Source of the DNA: Apiosordaria backusii
Lineage: Eukaryota > Ascomycota > Sordariomycetes > Sordariales > Lasiosphaeriaceae
Direction of reading: 5' to 3'
Assembly (NCBI GenBank): GCA_030549205.1
Contig: JAUKTV010000009.1
Location: forward strand, 806,001 to 870,000
Length of the DNA: 64,000 bases
Part shown: positions 1 through 11,959 of the stretch, one piece after another
Layout of the letters: each line of letters begins with the position of its first letter
How positions within the stretch are numbered: position 1 is the stretch's first letter
The notes under the pieces: model-generated
What the model was told of the DNA's origin: nothing
Database searches by the model: none
What the model saw: the letters and a program-made list of their open reading frames with translations, nothing else
Made by a program: the position numbers and the translations under genes

Positions 1-1134
1 GCATGATTCCTTATTGATGGTGTTATTCCTCCTGTTCCTTTCAACCTCGGTGACCGCTCGTCTTGTGGGTGTGGTTTCGTTGTAGGAATCTCGTCAAACT
101 AAACTGCTCGAGGTTGGTTGAAGAATTTCGAGTAACAACAGTCTTGTGTTCCGCAGTCGGTCAAAAACCAAGCCTTATTTCCCTCCTCCACTTCGTTCTC
201 CGTTCGTTCGTTCGTCGTTCGTCACTCGGTATCCGCGGTATCCACGGTTCGTCTCCTCGTGGCAGGCAAGGCGGGCGGAGCAGTTTGTCTCGCTAATCGT
301 TCTTATCGCGTTGCTACCTCGACATATCCATTGGTTGTCCCTCGACAATCCAAACAATGAATACAACAAAGTCCAACACTGTTTCTCATCGAAGGATGAA
401 GTTTAAAAAAGAATACCAGCTTCAAGGGAGCCGAAATAACCAAGAAAGGGATAAGTAAGGTAATTCCAAGTAAGATCGAAAGAGGGTCCGTCCCCTCGGA
501 AATCTGGACCCAACACTATAAAAGTAAGAAAAGCTCAGCCTCACAGCCCCGATCATCCCGTTCCAGGCTTACCGATAACACCCACCCATCCACCCACTGC
601 AGGGAACCCGCACCCATAACAAAACATAAACGGCGTAAAGCTAGACCCGAAACAGTAAAATCAGGGGCTCTTGCTTAGCAGGGCACAGTGCTGTATCAGA
701 TGAATCCGAGACAACCTCTTTTTCGATAATCCATTTTCAATGAATGCGAACAACAATATTAAGCCGCCAAAAAGTTGGGATGAATTCGGCTTCCCTAAAG
801 CAGTTCCCGCCAGTGATCAAAGACGTGCTTCTGCAGCTTCGGTACCACCCGAAAGCCGGCCGCGCAATCCGATTAACAGAGCGCCTTGCATGACCTACGT
901 GACATATCTGTAACTCCATTTGGCATCTGCCTACATATTATATGCTAGCTGTCTGGAAATAACGTCATCACGGCACAACCCACACCCCCGGGCCCGTCCC
1001 TGCAGTCCTGTTTATTGACCCAACATGTCACGATGCATCAATTTGCAACCACCAATTATAATAAACTGTTTTTTGCTCTATTCTACCATCTCGACCAAAC
1101 CAGGTGTAGTTCCTAGCCCGTATTGAACGAACCG
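1..1134. other. No supported gene (left edge)
   Basis: I see no credible coding exon here. The first 300 bases are pyrimidine-rich with repeated CGTTCGTTCGTTCGT, as in a fungal promoter or 5' leader, but no start codon opens a frame with coding character. The right end, up to 1134, is the 3' flank of the minus-strand Smr gene. Confidence 0.5.
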
Positions 1135-3441
1135 TCACCTCCTAGCTGGCCCCTTGGGCGGTTCCTTCGTCACCGACGTGTCTCTAACAAGAAGCTTGAC
1201 CTTCCCCTCCCCAATCTCAACGCCCTGCGAAAGGATATCCACCTCGTCCTTATCGTCATCCTTCTTCGCATGCGTCGCCCCGTCCTTGGAGAGAGACCGG
1301 TCCCAGCTCCGTGCGTCAATACCCAGGATACCACCCGTGCTGTTGCGGTCACCCGGCACAGAAAACTCACGGTAGGCGTACCGCCACTCGTTCAAAAAGC
1401 TCCGGACCGCCTTGCCCACTTTGTCCTTACCATTTTTGCTGTGGTGGCCGGTGCCCGTGATGGCATAGATTGGTCTGACCTCGGAAATGTTCTCCATGAG
1501 CACCTTCTCGAGGTATTCGACCGCCTCCTCAGGGTGAAGGCCGTGCAAGTCCACGTAGATCTCGGGGCAGTTGGCCCGGTCCTTGTTGCGTTCCTTGTAC
1601 AGCTGGTCGGCCGCCTCACGGTGCGCTCTTCGCATCAGGTCATTCTCGCTCTGTCCGCGGAGGCTGAGCGCCTTGGCGGCCCGCGCATCGTTGCGGTTCC
1701 AGGCTTGAGCAGCACTGTGCAATATTGTCAATATCAACCGCATCAAAACTAGCACGCATAGAAAATTACCTTTGCAAAAACTTGTTTCGGAGGCCACCGT
1801 GCTTGATAGCCTCCTGGCGCGCCTTCAGATAGGCCTTGTTGGCCTTCTCACCTGTCTCGAGCCAGGGAATATGCTTCGGGTTCGGGATCGCCTGAGCGGC
1901 CGCACTGTTCTCACCGTTGCGAATGCTAGTCGAACTGCCATTGCGGGCCATCTTTCGGGACTGCTGCGAAGGTGTAGGGGATGGCGACATCTTGACAATG
2001 TCGGCAAGCGTGCTTGGAGTGAAGTTTTCCTTGTGACTATGGCCATGCCCACCCCGCTTGCCGTGATGCTTCTTACCCTGCTTGGCCAAGGCAGCTCCCA
2101 GCGAAGGAAAGGCGTCCGCGTCATCCGGCGACGGGACAGGTTGCGTTGTTTCCTTTTGCTGATGGCGACTTCCGGGCCGGGACCGCGGCCGGTCGTTAGC
2201 GTAGCCATGGTGACCCTTGAACCCGGGGGGCGGCGTAACACCCAGTGCCGGATAGTTTGCGGCGGCCGCAAAGATGGGCAGCTGCTCCGGGGTGCCTGGC
2301 TGCAGCGCCGGGAAGCTGCTGTAATCCTGAAGGTTGACCGTGGCGTGCTGGGTAGGAGGTGTGCCTGATCCATCGATATGAAGCCGGTTGGCCAGATGTG
2401 CCGGGTCGTGTGAAAAGATACAAGTGCTCCCAGCGAGACAATTGCCTGCCACCCAGTATCTGAGCCTGCGTCAGCATCATGAGTTGCCGCTTTGAAACCT
2501 AATTTCACGACTTACTTGCAGATGTGGCTGCTCAAATCATGGCTAAACCGGCAGTCGGCACGCAGACAGCTTCCAGTGGAGAGATAGAACTTGCAAATAA
2601 CGCCCGTCTTTTGCTGATCTGATGGAGTGGAGGGTCGATTGTCGGGAGTCATTGACCTTCCGATAGTTACTCGGGCCTCTTCGGCCTGGGCGGCCAGAGC
2701 GAGATTGTCTTGCATTTGTGTCTCCATGATGGCCTGAACAGTAGCACCAAGATCATAGCCATGCATGGCAAGGGCAGCACTAATCTCATCATCGGTCTTG
2801 GTAGGTCCCAGGATCGTGCGCAGCATGTCGTAAGGGCTCATATCGGTCTCCTGGCGCGTGGACACGAACTCGGGAGCGGCCACGTTCAGGCCGCTGGAGT
2901 TGCCGATTGACGAGGTTACACTGACGGCATCATCACTCACAAGCCAGTCCACGTTGTCAGACTGGAAGTCTCCGAAAACCTCCTGCGAGGGCGGCTCATC
3001 GATGAAGCTCTGGTACGCATTCAGGCTCGGGCTGTGAGGCACAGGAGCGGCAAAGGCCAGCCTCGGAGATGGTCTCGGCGAGCCGAACGGGGAGGCCGTT
3101 ACGGACTTGGTCCGACTGAAAGGGGTCGGCACGAATCCTGGCGGGGCAAGGGGGCTAACACCCAAGCGCGGTGAGCCCGACAGTGGGGTTCCGGAGCCGC
3201 GCCAGGGGGCCGGTGAAGGTCGCCGCAGGATGGTTTGCCGTATTGACGGTGGTGATGTTGCCGTCCCGCCTCCGTCTCGAAATCGCCATAGGGCGTCTAA
3301 TATTGCATTTTCAAGCGCCTGGTCTCTCAAGCTTGTCTTTTCCCTCAAGATCTCCTCGAGCTTGTCGGTCTTATCCTCATCTTCCAGGGTCAGGTCTTGG
3401 AGGATCGGGAGGCAGATCTCGTAGGTCTCGTCAGAAACCAT
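1135..3441 (-). CDS. CUE / CCCH zinc finger / DUF1771-Smr domain protein, putative RNA endonuclease
   Basis: Spliced from three exons, 3441-2516, 2459-1770 and 1714-1135, giving 731 residues. Both introns (56 and 55 bp) keep phase. The first splice rebuilds a second CCCH finger (CKYWVAGNCLAGSTCIFSH) that is split between exons. Order seen: an N-terminal acidic helical region (1-60), a Ser/Pro-rich linker, a CUE/UBA-like segment at about 200-245 (SPYDMLRTILG, DLGATVQAIMET), two CCCH fingers at about 280-330, a low-complexity middle, then DUF1771 and a C-terminal Smr domain with VDLHGLHPEEAVEYL and ITGTGHHS. Known of the family: CUE+Smr proteins such as yeast Cue2 cleave mRNA at stalled ribosomes in no-go decay; CCCH fingers suggest RNA binding. 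Inference: a cytoplasmic RNA-quality-control nuclease. Domain calls are firm; the exact role is not proven. Confidence 0.88.
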
Positions 3442-4761
3442 GATTGCGCGCGTGCCAAATTATTATATCGAGAACTTCCCGGATGCTTGTATTATATGGG
3501 TATTGTGGCAGACCGTCGAGAGACGTGTTTGCTGGCGGTGGGGAACGCGCAGAATGGTTGCGAACTCGAAGAATAGATGTAACGAAGGCAGTGTGCGAGA
3601 GCGAAAATGTACGGCGGGTTAAAGTGTTGGCCCGGGCCTAGGCTAACGAAGAGGCGGGCGAGTCTGGGAGGATGACTGCAGAGACCCGATCGTCGTCTTG
3701 GATGTCGTCGTCGGCGCCAAGGTGTCAACCTGAGCCGCCCTCAGGGGTCAACTAGTATAGTAATGCGATTCTGGAGGTGGTGAGCGTCGGTGTCGGGGCA
3801 GCCAGTCTTGTCTAGTAGCATGTTGTCATGCCGGGGCTGTCGAGGGGGGAGATGGGACCCGTTGGTTTGGTTGTAAAGGGGGTCGTCGGAATCGCGAGTC
3901 GAACAAGGTAGCGAGGCAGGAACGCGGGGGTCGGCAGCTAATGAGGGGGATACAGGAACAAACAAGGCGGCATGCGAAGAACAGTACTTGGGAAAGCGAA
4001 ATCCAAAAGAAAAGAGAAGGAGGGAAAACAGATGCGGTTGGAAAAGCCAGGCAGACAGGCTGCCAGTTCAGCTGAGATGGGTGACGGCCTGGGAGGTGTC
4101 GGTCGGGTTCAGTTCGACCACAGTGCTAGGTGTTGCGGAGCTGGGGGGAAGACTCCACGGGAACAGTGTAAGCAGCACGGTACAGTCCGGGCTTCGACAC
4201 CGCAGATTCTGTGTGATGCAGCCCAACACCCACTTGCTGGCGGCACTGTGTGGGCAGTGCCAGGGTCAGCATTGGCAGCCAAAAGATGAGCCATCTCATT
4301 GGCACAGGCCATTAACAAAGAAACATGACCTCAACATGCTCACTTGATCATTTCCAAAATAATTAAAAGTTTCATCATACAAAGACCTCTCCATGTGGAA
4401 GTTCGGTCTTCGGAATGGCCGCTGCAATGGCAGGTTTCGGTGAGTATTGCGCAATCCAGGATCTCGTTTCTGCACCGTTTGCTGAGCTCAGCCACGGTGG
4501 AAGTGTACCTGTGCTGATATGAGGCCCGATGCGTGAGCTGCCTGGTTGCAATTTGGTCCTTTTCTTGTTCCCAGGTGGAGGTTCTGGGTCCTTTTACAGT
4601 GCCTGATGTGCCTCTTTACACTTGAGGTAGTGTATTTTAGTATATATTATATCTACTTCAGGTATGATACAACAGTTGTATGATACAGCAGTTGAGCAAC
4701 GAGGCATTGGAGATCTGGCAGGATGTAATTGTGCAAGTTGTGTATTTCCGGAGGCCAGTTT
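3442..4761. other. Intergenic: promoter of the CCCH/Smr gene and 3' flank of the JmjC gene
   Basis: Reading frames here are short, overlap one another on both strands and lack recognisable motifs. Positions 3442-3730 are the probable upstream region of the minus-strand CCCH/Smr gene. I see no RNA gene or repeat. Confidence 0.5.
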
Positions 4762-6505
4762 TCATGGAATTTCCTCATCTTCGTCGCCTCCAAACCCGAA
4801 TCCAAAGCTAAACCCGGTGCTTTTCTTTTGTGGTTGATCATCGGCCTCACTGTCGCCCACCACGGCATCCCACCGTCTTTTCTTCTGCGATTGCTTCTCG
4901 GCTAGTTGCTTCAGTCCATCCTCGAGCAGTTCAGGGCACTCCTCCCTCAGACGCTTGACAAAGAGGTTGTATGGATCTGAAACCTCGTCTTTGAATCCAG
5001 ATACTTGGTCAGCCTTGTCACTCAGGAATGACAGAACATTAACAAGATGTGACTTGGGCACAAAGTTTTGTGTCAGAGCAATCCCATCTTCCAGGTTGAC
5101 CACCAAATGCCACCAGCCGCTCGGAACGTGGAGAATTTCACCCGCTCTGCATATTCCCTCTCTGCATTCTGGGAGCTGTCGAGCTTCTCTGTGGAATTCA
5201 AGTAGCCACTCAGCAATGGAAAGTGGACTGGTCACTTCGCTGCTGTCTTTGGAGACATAAATTCCTGGGACCGAGGCTGACGGAGGAAACATGATCCAAT
5301 ACTTTGCCCCCTGAATCACGGCGTTCCAGGCTGATGTGGCATTGGGGTCCTTGTGAAATGTTGAACCGCTGCGTTCGGGCCCAATAATTAGCCATCGGTG
5401 GGCAGGCCGCTCCGCTTTCAGAAGCTCAAACAGATCTGGGCCAAAACAGTCAGGCTTCCAGTACGCTGCCCCTTCTTCCTTGCCAATCGTAAGGTTCATC
5501 TTCTCGGCAAACTTGCGGTCGAACAGATAGAGAGGGCTCTCATCTCGGTTGTTACGCATGTATTCGCAGTAGGTCTTGAACGTCCAGTCCACAGCCTCTG
5601 CCCTGAAGACGACATCCGAGTATTTGGCCAAAAGGCTGTCTATGCTCCAAGCCTGATTTAACGGCCAGGGCTGGATGCACTTGGTCAAGATGAATGGCTT
5701 TTTGCTCCATTTTTCAGCAAACTCGTCGTAAGATAGATCCTCCATGTGATCAATTTCGTTTACTGCCGGTATCTTGGTCGTGTAGTTGCGCAACGAGATA
5801 TGACTGCAGACAAAGGGGCGATGCAGTACATCAGAAAACACATTGCTGCAGTCTACCTGAATCTGCTTCTCAGGAGAGAGGCCCAAGACGGTGGCTCTCC
5901 ATGATCCGAGCCAAGGAAAGGCTGCCTTTTTGCCCAGTTCTGACCTGCGCAAAAATATGTTAGACCTTTGGCTCGTATGACCCTTTTGGTTCAGACCAAC
6001 CAAAGACAAAGATTACAAGGTTCTCAGTTAGGGTTCTAACCACATGAGAAACAGAAAAAAGTTCTCGGCTCCTCCCTTGCCTTTGAACTCAAAGCTTTGT
6101 GGGAAAGTCGACCATCAACAAGGACAATACTTACACCAAGAAGATTGTCTTCCAGACATCGTCAGACATGCAGCAAGCAAAAAGAAATTTGCATGTGTAG
6201 CCCAGAAGCCTCAAGGTGCGTGTATCCAGATATTCGAGAAGCTGGATGAGCATCTCATCTGGAAGCCCTTGCAAACTACCCATGTATTTCCGGGCATCAT
6301 TTCCGTTCGAGAAGTACTTGTTCCCAAGTGGTTTGATTCCGAGAGGATGGAGCGGAACAGACGAGGAGCCAGTATTAGAATCCTCCAATTCAACCTCCTC
6401 GTCACCATTACCAGTCACATTGCGGTGAGTCAAAGGTTGACTCCCATTGCCATCCTCCTCAAAGGCAATGCTCCTGTTGTGGCGCTGGTGGTGTGGCAGA
6501 AGCAT
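4762..6505 (-). CDS. F-box and JmjC-domain protein (JMJD6-like 2-oxoglutarate oxygenase)
   Basis: Two exons, 6505-6135 and 5944-4762, join across a 190-bp GTAAGT...CAG intron to give 517 residues. The first exon carries an F-box (LPDEMLIQLLEYLDTRTLRLLGYTCK then VWKTIFLV, about residues 85-124, quoted in part). The second carries a JmjC barrel with the Fe(II) triad visible as H321 and D323 (FHKDPNATSAWN) and H403 (PSGWWHLVVN). The tail is acidic with FGFGFGG repeats. JmjC enzymes of this branch hydroxylate lysine or arginine residues using Fe(II) and 2-oxoglutarate; an F-box normally binds Skp1 in an SCF ubiquitin ligase. Inference: a nuclear hydroxylase or demethylase physically linked to SCF. 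It is divergent to eIF4A, with 736 bp between the two start codons. Confidence 0.88.
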
Positions 6506-7241
6506 GGTTCGTGCGGTGCCCTGAATCCTCAGGGGGTGTGGTGCGGGGGGTAGGTTGGAGGCTCAAAACGGTCGACCTTGAGCAACCAAGTAAAAAAGGA
6601 GGGCTCTCAAAGGCACCCCAAAACCTCACAGGGTGAGTCAACCAACTGGATGATGTGAGAAATATGACGTGTGCCGACTGATTGGGCTGTAAAGGTGGGC
6701 GAGAATGCAGGTTGCCCCCGGCAAGTACAGAAAAAAAGAAAAAAATTCCTCGCAGAAAAAAAAAAGTGTAGCCACTGCGTGGGTGAGGTTGCAATAGCCT
6801 GCTTCGACTCACTTCACTGGGAATGGGTGTTCTGGGTGCTCGAAAGCCTGAAAACAATGAGCAAAACGCTAGAGTGAATGGGGGCCCCACTAAGAGTAAA
6901 GTGGGAGGGGTTGATGCCTGAGGCGTCGATAAATTCTCCGCCAAATCGAATTTTTATCACTTCCCTCCCACCCGCTCTGGTCTTTCCTCTCCGTCAACCA
7001 CCAATATTGAACAATCCACACCAAGATACCCAACGACCTCTAGATTCAGTTGTTCTCAGTGCTTCTACTGAGACTCTCGAATCTATCTTCTTGTTATAAG
7101 GAGACTCCCAGCAAAAAAGTCCTTCGCAACACTCTCCGAGTCGTCTGCGGATTTTTTTTCTCACTACCCCACCATCTTTTTCTGATTTCTAGATCTAAGC
7201 AGCGCTTGGATCTGGAAATTTTTGCCAACTTCAACCCAATC
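6506..7241. promoter_or_regulatory. Divergent promoter region between F-box/JmjC gene and eIF4A
   Basis: The 736 bp between the two divergent start codons hold no credible exon. A pyrimidine-rich tract (about 7150-7195) lies just upstream of the eIF4A start, as is usual near fungal transcription starts. A-rich runs at 6728-6768 could be a nucleosome-free segment. An upstream leader intron for eIF4A is possible but I could not fix one. Confidence 0.45.
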
Positions 7242-8587
7242 ATGGCTGACAAGGGACTCGAGGACGTCCCCGAGGGTGAGTTTGATCTCTTCTTTCTTTG
7301 ACGAGCATCGCATCGCATCGCATTGCCGCCGCCCGCGCACATCTCAGAGCGTTGGGCATCGCGGTTGCTGGTGCGCATTCTGCCTTCGACCCCGCCCGCA
7401 CCCACCGAGCCCCCAGCAGTCGGCGCGCAAACGGAAACAATCAAGCACAGTCGCTGACCACCATGGCAACATACAGGGCAGATCGAGTCTAACTACGATG
7501 AGACCGTCGACTCTTTCGATGAGATGAACCTCAAGTCGGAGCTCCTCCGCGGTAAGCAACCACCGATCAACGGCGATACCCAATGGGGTGGCAATGGGAT
7601 CAATATTTTCTGACAACTTCCAAAGGCATCTATGCCTACGGTTTCGAGCGCCCGTCTGCTATTCAGCAGCGTGCCATCATGCCCGTCATCAAGGGTAAGA
7701 CAACTCTACACTCGTCGCATTCACGACTCTTCCTGACACACAGAATTAGGCCATGATGTTATCGCCCAGGCTCAGTCCGGTACTGGCAAGACTGCCACTT
7801 TCTCCATTTCCGTCCTCCAGAAGATCGACACTAGCGTTAAGCAGTGCCAGGCCCTCATTCTTGCTCCCACTCGTGAGTTGGCTCAGCAGATTCAGAAGGT
7901 CGTTGTCGCCATTGGCGACTTCATGAACATTGAGTGCCACGCCTGCATTGGTGGTACCAGCGTCCGCGATGACATGAAGGCCCTCGCCGATGGCCCTCAG
8001 GTCGTTGTCGGTACCCCCGGCCGTGTCCACGACATGATCCAGCGTCGTTTCCTCAAGACCGACGCCATGAAGATGTTCGTTCTCGACGAGGCCGACGAGA
8101 TGCTTTCTGTAAGTAATATTTGTGGGGTGGGCGTGGGTTGTGTGTGTAATTTCAAGGCTAACCCCTTTCTAGCGTGGTTTCACTGAGCAAATCTACGACA
8201 TCTTCCAGCTCCTCCCCCAGTCCACCCAGGTCGTCCTTCTTTCCGCCACCATGCCCCAGGACGTTCTTGAGGTCACCACCAAGTTCATGCGTGACCCCGT
8301 CCGCATCTTGGTCAAGAAGGACGAGCTTACCCTCGAAGGTATCAAGCAGTTCTACATTGCCGTTGAGAAGGAGGAGTGGAAGCTCGACACCCTCTCCGAC
8401 TTGTACGAGACTGTCACCATTACCCAGGCCGTCATCTTCTGCAACACCCGCCGCAAGGTCGACTGGCTTACCGACAAGCTCACTGCCCGTGACTTCACTG
8501 TCTCGGCCATGCACGGTGACATGGATCAGGCTCAGCGTGACCTTATCATGAAGGAGTTCCGCTCCGGCTCTTCTCGTGTCCTCATCG

Positions 8588-8627
<40 letters not shown>

Positions 8628-8826
8628 CTCCCTGGTCATCAACTATGATCTGCCCGCTAATCGCGAGAACTACATCCATCGCATTGGTCGTGGTGGTCGT
8701 TTCGGTCGCAAGGGTGTTGCGATCAACTTCGTCACTGCCGATGATGTCCGCATGATGCGTGAGATCGAGCAGTTCTACAGCACCCAGATCGAGGAAATGC
8801 CGATGAACGTGGCCGACCTCATCTAA
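7242..8826 (+). CDS. tif1: ATP-dependent RNA helicase eIF4A
   Basis: Five exons (7242-7275, 7477-7551, 7626-7694, 7750-8108, 8173-8826) join in phase to 396 residues, the usual eIF4A length. All DEAD-box motifs are present: AQSGTGKT (Walker A), PTRELA, GG, TPGR, DEAD, SAT, then in the second RecA domain ARGID and HRIGRGGRFGR. eIF4A unwinds 5' UTR structure within the eIF4F complex to allow 40S scanning in the cytoplasm. The first exon is only 34 bp and the first intron is 201 bp, a common layout for highly expressed fungal housekeeping genes. Codon use is strongly C-biased, consistent with high expression. Identification is secure. Confidence 0.97.
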
Positions 8827-9707
8827 ACAACATACCTGTATCACGTTCCTGGACCACTTTTCTCTGTTCTTACGGCACATCTGGTCACATTCTGCGCATC
8901 GGCATTGAGATATACTGAAGGGCAGTGTGATCACGTTCGTCTGGTAGGGAGGAGGGAATCTGCTTTATCGCTCGGGGATTTTTTTTTAACTTTTTTGCCA
9001 AAGGCCTGGGCATCTGGGTGGGTTTCGTTACCCATAAAAGTGTTGATAGGAGGGATAGGTTTAGAGCGTCTGCACCATAATCTGTTTGGATGGTGCGGGG
9101 TGCTTTAGGACGGATAGCGCCTATCAATGAAGGCTGGTTTTCTTTTATCTGCGTTGTCTTTGGTTTGTTTCACGGTGTTATGTGTATCCAGGGATGTTAC
9201 CAAAAATGCGACGTAGACTGAACCCAGAAGAAGAAGAAGGATGGGTTGTTTCCATGGTGCGAGTCTGATAGTGACTGATGATATGAGGGATGAGACTATT
9301 CCCTCTTGGATCCCAAATGCCATGTTCCAAGACAGGTAATAGGGAGGAGAAATGTACTGGATACTTTTGAACACATATTGGTGCAATTAGGTACCTACTG
9401 TGTATGGCTAACCGTCAAGGTGTGATGCTCTCCTCATCTGAAATGCAGATATGCAACAAGCAAGTGAATACCATGGGGCATGAATATGTAGACCCAGCCC
9501 CTCGGTACGTGCACACCCCGCGGTCAACAGTGGGGCTGGAAGAGGATACATACTCGGCACGCCAGCAGCCCCACTCGCCTTCAGAGGCCTTGGCACTTCA
9601 TTCCCCAAACGATGCTGCGACCGCAACTTTGAACCAACTCTCGATTGATTGTCAACATCACCTAGATCACCTCTTATTTGCGATCTTTGACTACCCAATT
9701 GCCCACC
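8827..9707. other. Intergenic between eIF4A and the Yra1-like gene
   Basis: This stretch holds the eIF4A 3' UTR (a T run at 8980-8988, AT-rich downstream) and the leader and promoter of the next plus-strand gene. No further coding exon or RNA gene is seen. Confidence 0.45.
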
Positions 9708-11365
9708 ATGGAACGCATCCTCGATCGCAGTCTGGACGAGATTCTTGCCGATCGCAAGCAGGTATGTCTTGGCTTTCCCGGTCTGTTGCTTTTTTTGACC
9801 GCCCTCCGCTATCCTGCATCGCATCCCGGCGCCATGAAGATGCTGACACGCGAGGCTGCAGAACCAGAACAACAGAGGAGCCTCTCGGGGAAACCGCGGC
9901 GGCAACAGCAGCAATGCCGGGAATGGCGGCCCCCGTAGACGCGACAACAACAGGTCGGATTATCCCAGGGATGGCGTAAGAAAGGTACGCTCGCGACTCT
10001 CCTCCTTTTGCCCTTCCCTTCCTTCCTTCCTTCGAGTACGGTCTGTTGTCAAGTTTCTCGCAAACGGCGCAATTTGCTTAAGCTCGTCGGGCGACCACTC
10101 TAGGTTGAATGAACCCTCTCCTCCCTTCCTTCCTATACCCGTTCCGGGTCACCCTCAGACTGTTCGACGCAGCCATTCACCCGCACAAACGACCTTGATG
10201 TGTTGTGTGCGCTTCGATGCGGCCTCGGATCGGATTGGATCGCGACCGGGAGACAGGTAACGCATTCGTTGAGACTTGCCGGCTAACAGCTCCCGTTGTT
10301 TGGGGAGGAACAGTCCTTCAGAGACGAAGCGCCTCGCAACCTCGACACGTACGTATAGCACCGACCCATCGGCCAGGTAAACAGGCCGGAAGATTGACGG
10401 ATTCCGCAGCGAATGGGTTCATGACAGATACGAGGACCATGGTATGTTAGGCCATAGCGAGGTTCTGGAGTTTCGCTAACAATCGTCTGTAGGGAGCCGC
10501 CGATCTGCTCCGAGAAGACGAAACTCGAACGAGTACTCAAGGTACGGGCGACAATATAGATCTTACTCTTTTGAGCCCAATTTCTGACGATTTTTCAGCG
10601 ACTCGAGAGGCAGCAAGATCCGTGTTGACAACATTCACTATGAACTGACCCAAGAGGAGTTGGAGGTACGCCAGAACGTTATCCGTTATTTCTTCTATGG
10701 ACCAAGCTCACCAGCATATGCAGGGGCTTTTCTCCAGTATCGGCCCTCTAGTCAAGTTGGAGATGAAGTACGACCGCGCCGGCCGCTCAGAGGGCACGGC
10801 ATTCGTTACCTATCAGTCATCCCACGACGCTTCGCAGGCAATCAAGGAGTTTGACGGTGCGAACGCCGCGGGTCAACCCATCCGACTGACTCTCATGCCC
10901 ACGGGCCCGAAACGCAATCCATTCGATACTGCGATCAACCCCCGCCCGCTTGCCGAGCGCATTACGGTACCTGGCGGAAGATCTCGCTCGCTCTCACCCC
11001 ATCGTCAGTCCGACGAGGAAGCCGCTCGCAAGGGCATCGACAGATACAGACCGGGCGCCAGTCGTTCCCGAAGCCCCATGCCCCCCAGGCGTCGTGATGG
11101 TGGTGGCGGTGGAGGTGGTGGCCGCAGACAAGGCGGCGGCGGTCGTCGGGAAGGTGGCAGACGCGGTGAAGGCGGGCGCGGTGAAAGCGGGCGCGGCGGT
11201 GGTGAGAAGAGTGAGAGACGTCCAAAGAAGACCCAAGAGGAGTTGGACGCCGAGATGGATGACTATTTCGGGGGAGGTGGTGCTCAACAGAATGATTCGG
11301 CTTCTACTACGAATGGCGCGGCGGCTCAGCAACAGGCAGATGGGGACATAGACATGATTGAGTAA
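9708..11365 (+). CDS. RRM mRNA-export adaptor of the Yra1/ALY/REF family
   Basis: Seven short exons (9708-9761, 9862-9984, 10314-10348, 10410-10441, 10493-10541, 10599-10665, 10724-11365) join in phase to 333 residues. The N-terminus has the UAP56/Sub2-binding motif (LDRSLDEIL). A basic RGG/RDG linker leads to EWVHDRYEDHG, then one RRM (KIRVDNIHYELTQEELEGLF; RNP1 region GTAFVTY), a Gly/Arg-rich tract and the C-terminal REF motif KTQEELDAEMDDYF. Family role: Yra1/ALY couples the TREX complex to mRNA and hands it to the export receptor in the nucleus. The second intron (331 bp) is much longer than the others; I join 9984 directly to 10314, but a small extra exon starting near 10160 with ACTGTTCGACGC is possible. 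The function call is firm, that one junction less so. Confidence 0.88.
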
Positions 11366-11959
11366 ATCAGTCGGATTCGGAAATGGTACACGGAAGGTCA
11401 TCAGATGGGGTTATAATCATGAGCAGCTCAGCGAAAGCATGGATATCGCTGCTCTTCAGCACTTGGCCACTCTTGTTCTTGGTGTTGAGCTATGGGAACT
11501 CTACTCATTATATCAAATAGCGTTGTTGGTCTGTACTTGGCACTGTGGTTTCTTTGAGCGTCTTCACGATGAATTTGGTTGCATATTCTTCAGTCACCTA
11601 GCTTGGTTTTTTTTTGGAGATTGTCTGGAATATAAAACTACCTTGTTTCCACCTCAGCTACACAAAAAAAGATTCAAGGAGACATTTCGCCATGCGTATA
11701 CAAAATGCAGAATCACACCATAGAAGAGAAGTTACATCTTGACCAAGTTGGTAGGAGGCGGTAGTTAGGTAGCTGCCCTCTACACTACTGCAGTAGTGAG
11801 TGATGAGAATTTGATGCAATTCAAGCACGCAACCCGCGCGGGGTTACTCTTTCACTTACAAAGCACTCACCCACCCGTCTCATCAACCACCTGTCCTGAA
11901 AAGCCTCACTTTACAGCTTAGCAAGGCCCCGAATGTTCTGAACTCATTAAACACTCACC
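11366..11959. promoter_or_regulatory. 3' flank of Yra1-like gene and promoter of the next gene
   Basis: No exon is seen. A perfect 16-bp palindrome, CACTACTGCAGTAGTG, lies at 11783-11798, about 160 bp before the next start codon, and could be a dimeric transcription-factor site. CT- and CA-rich sequence follows up to the start codon. Confidence 0.4.

Noticed and set aside
8158..8934. 258-codon minus-strand frame
   Set aside because: Exact antisense of eIF4A exon 5, a by-product of biased codons.
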